Source of the DNA: an uncultured Roseobacter sp.
GTDB taxonomy: Bacteria > Pseudomonadota > Alphaproteobacteria > Rhodobacterales > Rhodobacteraceae
DNA: 64,000 bases
Direction: 5' to 3'
Assembly (NCBI GenBank): GCA_947488305.1
Contig: CANKZM010000003.1
Span: 434,001-498,000 of the forward strand
Position 1 is the first letter of the stretch. Each line of letters starts with the position of its first letter. A program made the position numbers and the translations under genes. The notes beneath the pieces are model-generated. The model saw only the letters and a list, made by a program, of their open reading frames with translations. It searched no databases and had not been told where the DNA came from. Below, piece after piece: positions 57,327 through 64,000 of this stretch.

Positions 57327-59738
57327 CTAGAACGGAATATCGTCCGCTGCGGTGATGAATTTGGCGACGACCTTTTTGACGCCTGCTTTCTCGAAAGCAA
57401 TCTCCAGCTTGTCGCCTTCTATGTCGGTGATTGCGCCATAGCCAAACTTCTGGTGAAACACCCGCTCGCCCACGCAAAAGCTCGACACTGCGGTCATGTC
57501 GATCACCGTATTGCGGGTCTCGCGCGGCTGGCTGACCGGGCGTTCGGCACTCCGTGCCTGCAAACGCCGCCATCCGGGTGAGTTGTAGACGTTGGCCTCT
57601 GCCGCCTGTTCGTGCAGCGTGCTGCGCGGCGCCGCAGCCCCGTATCCGCCGCCATAGAGACCCGGCGGCGTTAGTACCTCGACGTGATCCTCCGGCAATT
57701 CATCGATGAAGCGCGAGGGTATACAGGAATGCCATCCGCGATGTTCACGGTTAAACGAAACTCGGTTCGACGCGAAAGATATAACGCAGATTTCTTCCGC
57801 TCGAGTAATTCCCACGTAAGCAAGCCTCCTTTCCTCTTCGAGGCCCTTGAGCCCGCTTTCGTCCATAGCACGCTGCGACGGAAACAAACCATCTTCCCAA
57901 CCCGGCAGAAAAACCACTGGATATTCAGCGCCTTTTGCTTGATGCAAGGTCATAATTGATACTTTTTCTGTGTCGCTCTCTTGCAAGTTTTCGAGAACTA
58001 GACTGACGTGCTCCAAAAACCCTTGAAGGTTTTCAAAGTCTTTTAGCGCTCCCAATAGCTCCTTAAGGTTTTCCAGCCGGCCCGCTGCCTCAAGTGTTTT
58101 GTCGTTTTGCCAATGCGCAGTGTAACCGCTCTCATCGAGGATGATCTCCGCAAGTTCAACATGGTTGATTGCAGCGCGCGTGCCCCCTTCATCGATCACC
58201 GCATCGGCATCCACAGGGATACGCGCGCGCATCATCTTGGCCCAGCGATCTATGCCTGCGATGAGTTTTGACAGCCCTGCCCGGCCCTTGCCGTTTATAG
58301 CTTCGGTTTCCACGCAATAGCGCGCGCTTTCAAGAAGACTTCGTCGTTCTGAATTTTGAGGGCGCGCAAGTTCATGGATGGTTTCCAGCGCTTTCTTTCC
58401 CAGCCCACGCTTAGGCGTGTTCACGATCCGCTCGAAGGCCAGATCGTCGTCTGGGCTGACTACGATGCGGAAGTAAGCTATGGCGTCGCGGATCTCCATT
58501 CGCTCATAGAAACGTGCACCTCCAAGAACACGATAAGGCAGACCGATCGACATGAATCGGTCTTCAAATATCCGCATCTGTCCAATTGCTCTCACCATTA
58601 TAGCAATGTCGTTTAGACCTATGGTAGCCATGCCCCGCGTGCCACGCTGCATCGCCTCGATCTCCTCGCCGATCCAACGCGCTTCTTCTTCGCCGTCCCA
58701 ATGTCCGATTAAGCGAACCTTTTCGCCTTCCTCTATTTCCGTGAACAGCGTCTTGCCAAGCCGACCCTTGTTGCCTTCGATCACCCCAGCAGCGGCGGCC
58801 AGAATATGCGGGGTAGAGCGATAGTTCTGCTCCAGCCGAACAACATGAGCGCCGGGGAAATCCTTTTCAAAACGCAGGATATTGCCTACCTCAGCCCCAC
58901 GCCAACCGTAGATCGACTGATCGTCATCCCCTACGCAACAGATGTTCTTGTGCCCCGCCGCAAGAAGCCGCAACCAAAGGTATTGGGCCACGTTGGTGTC
59001 CTGATACTCATCCACGAGAATATAGGCGAACCAGCGCTGGTATTGCTTCAATACGTCTTCATGGGACTGGAAGATGGTGAGCATGTGCAACAGCAAATCA
59101 CCAAAATCGCATGCGTTGAGCTCTTTCAGGCGGGTTTGGTATTGGGCATAGAGCTTGATGCCCTTGTGGTTATAGGCGCCAGCGTCACCCGTGGGTACTT
59201 TATCAGGTGTGAGCGCACGGTTCTTCCAACCGTCAATAATGTGGAGCAACTGCCGTGCGGGCCAACGTTTGTCGTCTACGCCTTCCGCCGACACGAGTTG
59301 TTTCAGCAAACGCAGTTGGTCATCGGTATCAAGGATAGTGAAGTTGGATTTCAACCCGACCAGTTCGGCATGTCGGCGCAGCAGCTTTACGCAGATCGCG
59401 TGAAACGTGCCAAGCCAGGGCATACCCTCAACCGGCTGTCCCAGCATCTGGCCCACACGGTTCTTCATCTCGCGTGCAGCCTTGTTCGTGAAAGTCACAG
59501 CAAGGATTTCATTGGGTCGCGCGCGGCCACTGTTCAGCAGATGCACAATCCGCGCGGTCAACGCCCGGGTCTTGCCCGTTCCCGCACCAGCCAGCATCAG
59601 GACCGGCCCATCCAGCATCTCAACAGCCTCGCGCTGTGCCGGGTTCAGGCCATCCATGTAAGGCTGTGGTCGGGCCGCCATCGCCCGCGCGGACAAAGAC
59701 GCACCGTCAAAGGCGTCCATTTCATCAAAACTGCTCAT
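57327..59738 (-). CDS. uvrD: ATP-dependent DNA helicase UvrD/PcrA
   Basis: A superfamily 1 3'-5' helicase for nucleotide-excision and mismatch repair and clearing of stalled complexes. The 803-residue protein has Q-motif L-N-P-A-Q-R-E-A, Walker A A-G-A-G-T-G-K-T near residue 50-57, motif II D-E-Y-Q-D-T-N near 245, G-D-D-D-Q-S-I-Y-G-W-R-G (III), and T-L-H-Q-A-K-G-A-E-Y (V), and ends with a Tudor-like domain (V-F-H-Q-K-F-G-Y-G-A-I) that contacts RNA polymerase in PcrA. Converges on the Hint gene with six bases between. Confidence 0.95.
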   Translation of the reverse strand: MSSFDEMDAFDGASLSARAMAARPQPYMDGLNPAQREAVEMLDGPVLMLAGAGTGKTRALTARIVHLLNSGRARPNEILAVTFTNKAAREMKNRVGQMLGQPVEGMPWLGTFHAICVKLLRRHAELVGLKSNFTILDTDDQLRLLKQLVSAEGVDDKRWPARQLLHIIDGWKNRALTPDKVPTGDAGAYNHKGIKLYAQYQTRLKELNACDFGDLLLHMLTIFQSHEDVLKQYQRWFAYILVDEYQDTNVAQYLWLRLLAAGHKNICCVGDDDQSIYGWRGAEVGNILRFEKDFPGAHVVRLEQNYRSTPHILAAAAGVIEGNKGRLGKTLFTEIEEGEKVRLIGHWDGEEEARWIGEEIEAMQRGTRGMATIGLNDIAIMVRAIGQMRIFEDRFMSIGLPYRVLGGARFYERMEIRDAIAYFRIVVSPDDDLAFERIVNTPKRGLGKKALETIHELARPQNSERRSLLESARYCVETEAINGKGRAGLSKLIAGIDRWAKMMRARIPVDADAVIDEGGTRAAINHVELAEIILDESGYTAHWQNDKTLEAAGRLENLKELLGALKDFENLQGFLEHVSLVLENLQESDTEKVSIMTLHQAKGAEYPVVFLPGWEDGLFPSQRAMDESGLKGLEEERRLAYVGITRAEEICVISFASNRVSFNREHRGWHSCIPSRFIDELPEDHVEVLTPPGLYGGGYGAAAPRSTLHEQAAEANVYNSPGWRRLQARSAERPVSQPRETRNTVIDMTAVSSFCVGERVFHQKFGYGAITDIEGDKLEIAFEKAGVKKVVAKFITAADDIPF

Positions 59739-59844
59739 GCCGTTAACCTAGCCCGACAGGCCGTAGAGATAAAGAGACGTTCGCGCTCTGTTCCATAGCT
59801 TTTCCGCACTGGACAATATGCTGATCTGGCACGCAAATAGGGCT

Positions 59845-60981
59845 ATGAGCCTGCACAGCCGATACCCAGCCATCTCCGACCTTCGGGAGCGCGCGCGTAA
59901 ACGTATCCCGAAATTCGTCTGGGAGTATCTTGATTCGGCGACCGGCAACGAAGCGACGAAACATCGTAATCGTGCACGTCTGGACAAAATCGGTTTCACA
60001 CCGTCAATCTTGCATGGGGAATTCGCGCCTGATCTGACAACCGATTTTCTGAGGCAAAAGCGCGCCCTGCCCTTCGGGATTGCACCGGTGGGCATGTCCG
60101 GACTGATGTGGCCGGATGCCGAAGGCCACTTGGCGCGTGCTGCGCAAAAGCTGGGTCTTCCCTATACGCTTTCCACGGTCGCCAGCCAATCGCCAGAGGA
60201 TCTCGCCCCGCATCTTGGGGACGACGCCTGGTTTCAGATGTATCCGCCGCGCGATGAAGACATTCGCAAGGATATGCTGGACCGCGCCAGAACAGCAGGT
60301 TTCAAAACTCTCGTACTGACAGTTGATGTTCCTGTGGCCTCGCGCCGGGAACGGCAAACACGCTCCGGCCTTACACAGCCCCCCAGATTGACGCCCCGCC
60401 TGCTGGCTCAGGTTGCGCTGCGCCCGGCCTGGGCGCTTGGTATGGCGCGACGTGGCATGCCTCGGATGCGCGGGCTTGAAAAATACACACCGAAGACCTC
60501 GACAGCGCTCTCTTCGACGCAACACGCGGGCTACTTGCTCCGCACCTCCCCGGATTGGGACTATGTCTCGTGGCTGCGGGACCACTGGCAGGGGCCACTG
60601 ATCGTCAAAGGCGTGCTTAGGGTCGAGGATGCAGAACCTTTGGCGAAACGTGGCATCGATGCCTTGTGGGTTTCAAATCACGCTGGCCGCCAATTTGATG
60701 CAGCCCCGGCAACAATTGACGCGCTGCGTGCCATCCGGCCGGAAACCAGCCTGCCATTGGTGTTCGACAGCGGCATCGAAGGGGGCCTTGATATTCTGCG
60801 CGCCTATGCCTGCGGTGCCGATTTCGTCATGCTTGGGCGCGCATTTCACTATGCTCTTGCCGCGCTTGGCCCGCCCGGCATCGACCACCTCGTCGATATC
60901 TTGCGGAAGGATATGGAGGCGAACATGGGTCAATTAGGGGCTGCGACGCTGACCGACTTACCCCCTCCCATTTCTCTATGA
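59845..60981 (+). CDS. FMN-dependent alpha-hydroxy-acid dehydrogenase (L-lactate dehydrogenase-like)
   Basis: A TIM-barrel flavoenzyme of the LldD/glycolate oxidase family that oxidises L-2-hydroxy acids to keto acids. The 378-residue protein has P-F-G-I-A-P-V-G-M-S-G near residue 75, T-V-D-V-P-V-A-S-R-R-E near 165 and, for substrate binding and catalysis, S-N-H-A-G-R-Q-F-D near 270, where the catalytic His is kept but the canonical S-N-H-G-G-R-Q-L is altered at two places. Start 59845 fits the family; an ATG at 59818 adds nine residues. Its neighbour pyc would use pyruvate, the product if lactate is the substrate. Confidence 0.85.
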   Translation: MSLHSRYPAISDLRERARKRIPKFVWEYLDSATGNEATKHRNRARLDKIGFTPSILHGEFAPDLTTDFLRQKRALPFGIAPVGMSGLMWPDAEGHLARAAQKLGLPYTLSTVASQSPEDLAPHLGDDAWFQMYPPRDEDIRKDMLDRARTAGFKTLVLTVDVPVASRRERQTRSGLTQPPRLTPRLLAQVALRPAWALGMARRGMPRMRGLEKYTPKTSTALSSTQHAGYLLRTSPDWDYVSWLRDHWQGPLIVKGVLRVEDAEPLAKRGIDALWVSNHAGRQFDAAPATIDALRAIRPETSLPLVFDSGIEGGLDILRAYACGADFVMLGRAFHYALAALGPPGIDHLVDILRKDMEANMGQLGAATLTDLPPPISL

Positions 60982-61110
60982 CGCCAAATGCGGCGCAGGT
61001 CACGCCCCGCACATTCCGCCTGCTTGCACGACATACCCATTTCTACGCGTTTACCTGACGTAGGATTCCCCCTAAACAGTGCCCATCAGCCCAATGACCA
61101 AGAGGCCCAT

Positions 61111-64000
61111 ATGCCAGATTTCAAGAAAATTCTCATCGCAAACCGGGGCGAAATTGCCATCCGCATCATGCGCGCGGCAAATGAAATGGGCAAGAAAACG
61201 GTCGCGGTCTACGCCGAAGAGGACAAACTGGGGCTGCACCGCTTCAAAGCAGATGAAGCCTACCGTATTGGCGAAGGTCTGGGCCCCGTTGCCGCTTATC
61301 TGTCGATTGACGAGATGATCCGCGTGGCAAAAGCAGCCGGGGCGGATGCGATTCACCCCGGATACGGCCTATTGTCGGAGAATCCGGATTTTGTAGATGC
61401 CTGCGATCAGAATGGGATCACCTTCATCGGTCCCAAGGCCGACACCATGCGCGCGCTTGGCGACAAGGCTTCGGCCCGCCGCGTTGCAATCGAAGCCGGC
61501 GTGCCCGTGATCCCCGCAACTGAAGTACTTGGCGATGACATGGCCAAGATCAAGAAAGATGCCAAGGCAATCGGGTATCCTCTCATGCTCAAGGCATCCT
61601 GGGGCGGCGGCGGGCGCGGCATGCGCCCCATTCTGGGCGAAGAGGAAGTCGAGGAGAAGGTCCTGGAAGGCCGTCGCGAAGCCGAAGCGGCCTTCGGCAA
61701 TGGCGAAGGCTACCTTGAAAAAATGATTGAAAAAGCCCGCCATGTGGAGGTGCAGATTCTCGGCGACAAACACGGAGACATGTATCACCTCTACGAGCGC
61801 GACTGCTCTGTTCAGCGTCGAAACCAGAAGGTCGTGGAACGCGCGCCTGCCCCCTACCTGACAGATGCCCAGCGGGACAAAATTTGCGAGCTGGGGTACA
61901 AAATCTGCAAACACGTGAATTACGAATGCGCTGGCACTGTCGAGTTCCTGATGGATATGGAGGACGGCAAATTTTATTTCATTGAAGTGAACCCACGTGT
62001 GCAGGTGGAACACACCGTGACCGAAGAGGTGACGGGGATTGATATTGTTCGGGCGCAGATCCTCATCGCAGAAGGCAAGACGATCGCCGAAGCGACGGGC
62101 AAACCGACACAAGGCGACGTAAGGTTGGACGGGCACGCCTTGCAAACCCGGATCACGACAGAAGACCCTCAGAACAACTTCATTCCCGACTACGGCCGGA
62201 TCACCGCATTCCGCGAAGCCACTGGCATGGGCATCCGTCTGGACGGCGGCACCGCCTATTCAGGTGGCGTTATCACGCGGTACTATGACAGCCTGTTGGT
62301 GAAAGTCACGGCCAAGGCCCAGACACCGGCTGCTGCCATCGCACGGATGGACCGTGCCCTGCGCGAGTTCCGTATCAGAGGCGTATCGACGAACATCGCC
62401 TTTGTCGAAAACCTGCTCAAACACCCGACGTTCCTGGACAATACCTACCATACCAAGTTCATCGACCAGACACCGGAGCTCTTCCAGTTTTCGCGCCGCC
62501 GCGACCGGGGTACCAAGGTGCTCACCTATATTGCCGATATCACCGTGAACGGTCATCCCGAAACCAAGAACCACCCACGCCCGGCCGCCCATGTAAAGGA
62601 TCCGCGCCCGCCAAAAGAACGCGCAGAACCCATGATGGGCACTCGCAATCTGCTGGAGCAAAAAGGCCCGCAGGCCGTGGCGGATTGGATGAAACAGCAA
62701 CGCCAATTGCTGATCACCGACACCACCATGCGCGACGGGCACCAGTCGCTGCTGGCCACACGGATGCGCTCCATCGACATGATCAAGGTGGCTCCCGCGT
62801 ACTCCGCCAACCTGCCGCAGCTTTTCTCGGTCGAGTGCTGGGGCGGTGCGACCTTTGACGTGGCCTATCGTTTCTTGCAGGAGTGCCCCTGGCAGCGGTT
62901 GCGCGATCTGCGCGCTGCGATGCCGAACCTGATGACGCAAATGTTGCTACGCGCGTCAAATGGAGTCGGATACACCAACTATCCAGACAATGTAGTACAG
63001 GAATTCGTCCGTGTGGCAGCGCAGACCGGTGTCGATGTTTTCCGCGTCTTCGACAGCCTCAACTGGGTCGAAAACATGCGCGTCGCAATGGATGCCGTGA
63101 TCGAAAGCGGCAAGATTTGCGAAGGCACGATTTGTTACACCGGGGATATCAACGACCCGGACCGGGCGAAATACAACCTTCAATACTACGTCGAAATGGG
63201 CAAGGAACTGCGGGATGCGGGCGCCCATGTGCTGGGGTTGAAGGACATGGCCGGGCTGTTGAAACCTGCGGCTGCCCGCCAACTTGTCCGGGCTTTGAAA
63301 TCAGAGGTGGGGCTACCCATCCATTTCCACACCCATGACACGGCGGGCGTTGCTTGTGCCACCATCCTCGCCGCCAGCGAGGCCGGAGTGGACGCGGTTG
63401 ATTGTGCCATGGATGCGCTCTCGGGCAATACATCTCAAGCCACATTGGGATCAGTTGTCGAAGCGCTCAAGCACACCGACCGAGACACCGGACTCGACAT
63501 GACCGCGGTGCGTCAAATCTCCGATTATTGGGAAGAAGTCCGCGCCCACTACGCGGCCTTTGAGACCGGCATGCAGGCCCCCTCCTCCGAGGTTTACCTG
63601 CACGAGATGCCGGGCGGACAGTTCACAAACCTCAAGGCACAAGCGGCATCGCTGGGGCTTGAGGACCGTTGGCATGAAGTGGCGCAGACCTATGCGGATG
63701 TGAACCAGATGTTTGGCGACATCGTCAAAGTGACGCCTTCATCGAAGGTTGTGGGAGACATGGCATTGATGATGGTAGCGCAGGGTCTAACCCGCGCAGA
63801 TGTGGAGGACCCAGGCACCGAAGTTTCCTTCCCGGAAAGTGTTGTCGACATGATGCGCGGCAACCTCGGTCAACCCCCCGGGGGTTTCCCGGATCACATT
63901 GTCGAGAAAGTTCTCAAAGACGAAAAGCCGAATTTTGAACGCCCCGGCAAACATCTGAAGCCCGTGGATCTGGAAGCGGTACGAACCGAAGTATCCGAAA
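61111..64000 (+). CDS. pyc: Pyruvate carboxylase (3' end beyond the window)
   Basis: ATP- and biotin-dependent carboxylation of pyruvate to oxaloacetate, replenishing the TCA cycle. About 963 of an expected 1,146 residues are visible, with no stop or frameshift. Domains in order: biotin carboxylase (1-460; I-A-N-R-G-E-I-A-I-R, W-G-G-G-G-R-G-M, E-V-N-P-R-V-Q-V-E-H), then the carboxyltransferase barrel from about 530 (T-D-T-T-M-R-D-G-H-Q-S, H-F-H-T-H-D-T-A-G near 740 with metal-binding His) and the allosteric/PYC-OADA region. The C-terminal biotin-carrier domain lies outside. AAGAGG supports the start. Confidence 0.96.
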   Translation, partial: MPDFKKILIANRGEIAIRIMRAANEMGKKTVAVYAEEDKLGLHRFKADEAYRIGEGLGPVAAYLSIDEMIRVAKAAGADAIHPGYGLLSENPDFVDACDQNGITFIGPKADTMRALGDKASARRVAIEAGVPVIPATEVLGDDMAKIKKDAKAIGYPLMLKASWGGGGRGMRPILGEEEVEEKVLEGRREAEAAFGNGEGYLEKMIEKARHVEVQILGDKHGDMYHLYERDCSVQRRNQKVVERAPAPYLTDAQRDKICELGYKICKHVNYECAGTVEFLMDMEDGKFYFIEVNPRVQVEHTVTEEVTGIDIVRAQILIAEGKTIAEATGKPTQGDVRLDGHALQTRITTEDPQNNFIPDYGRITAFREATGMGIRLDGGTAYSGGVITRYYDSLLVKVTAKAQTPAAAIARMDRALREFRIRGVSTNIAFVENLLKHPTFLDNTYHTKFIDQTPELFQFSRRRDRGTKVLTYIADITVNGHPETKNHPRPAAHVKDPRPPKERAEPMMGTRNLLEQKGPQAVADWMKQQRQLLITDTTMRDGHQSLLATRMRSIDMIKVAPAYSANLPQLFSVECWGGATFDVAYRFLQECPWQRLRDLRAAMPNLMTQMLLRASNGVGYTNYPDNVVQEFVRVAAQTGVDVFRVFDSLNWVENMRVAMDAVIESGKICEGTICYTGDINDPDRAKYNLQYYVEMGKELRDAGAHVLGLKDMAGLLKPAAARQLVRALKSEVGLPIHFHTHDTAGVACATILAASEAGVDAVDCAMDALSGNTSQATLGSVVEALKHTDRDTGLDMTAVRQISDYWEEVRAHYAAFETGMQAPSSEVYLHEMPGGQFTNLKAQAASLGLEDRWHEVAQTYADVNQMFGDIVKVTPSSKVVGDMALMMVAQGLTRADVEDPGTEVSFPESVVDMMRGNLGQPPGGFPDHIVEKVLKDEKPNFERPGKHLKPVDLEAVRTEVSE

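Noticed and set aside
1-64000. tRNA genes, insertion sequences, prophage or toxin-antitoxin genes
   Set aside because: Reading the gaps and protein set showed no tRNA-like clover-leaf ends, transposase, integrase, phage or toxin-antitoxin signatures.

Overview
This 64 kb window is a chromosomal segment of an alphaproteobacterium, most likely a member of the Roseobacter group (Rhodobacterales). The supporting signs are a CobS/CobT aerobic cobaltochelatase pair next to bolA and a dnaJ-like gene, a DUF2484 gene between murC and murB, a DUF1127 gene followed by CCTCCTCCC-loop hairpins of the CcsR/cuckoo type, a Hint-domain protein, and meso-DAP-type peptidoglycan genes. It is almost entirely gene-dense core genome. 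I see no tRNA, rRNA, CRISPR array, insertion sequence or prophage.

Layout, left to right. 1-5.7 kb: start of a lipoprotein gene running off the left edge, the pntA-pntB transhydrogenase operon, an isoprenylcysteine-methyltransferase-like and a VOC gene, a divergent short-chain dehydrogenase and a small orphan gene. 5.7-9.6 kb: a reverse-strand glyoxylate-type cluster (malate synthase G, a GlcG-like protein, a class I amidotransferase-type hydrolase), preceded by two coupled tiny genes (a 43-residue membrane protein and a DUF2256 zinc-ribbon-like protein). 9.7-19.4 kb: pepN, a second SDR, a PH-like membrane protein, a lytic transglycosylase lipoprotein, two lineage-specific unknowns, gatB, a thioesterase, a DUF4177 protein and bolA. 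19.5-25.9 kb: a J-domain protein, cobS and cobT (separated by an opposite-strand membrane gene), an aminopeptidase P and a DUF427 protein.

26-53.8 kb is a long reverse-strand block containing the complete division and cell-wall (dcw) cluster. In transcription order it runs mraZ, rsmH, ftsL, ftsI, murE, murF, mraY, [TPR protein], murD, [opposite-strand flavoprotein], ftsW, murG, murC, [22-codon bridging ORF], DUF2484, murB, ddl, ftsQ, ftsA, ftsZ, lpxC, bamD, recN, clcA. Many junctions overlap by one to four bases, so translation is probably coupled. The encoded proteins make lipid II (MurB-G, Ddl, MraY), polymerise and cross-link it at the septum (FtsW, FtsI) and build the divisome (FtsL, FtsQ, FtsA, FtsZ). 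LpxC and BamD tie in outer-membrane assembly. Control sequences visible are an MraZ-type triple repeat and a terminator-like hairpin in the long mraZ leader, and an inverted pair of DnaA boxes between ftsA and ftsZ.

54.4-64 kb: mrp (Fe-S carrier), a DUF1127 gene with a heat-shock-like promoter and three CCTCCTCCC hairpins, a Hint-domain protein, a UvrD/PcrA helicase, an FMN-dependent alpha-hydroxy-acid dehydrogenase and the first five-sixths of pyruvate carboxylase, cut by the right edge.

I found no clearly new multi-gene system. The most rewarding items are the small-RNA hairpin array, the mraZ leader, the ftsZ upstream DnaA boxes, two very small genes outside normal length cut-offs, and the foreign-looking genes placed inside otherwise conserved operons.
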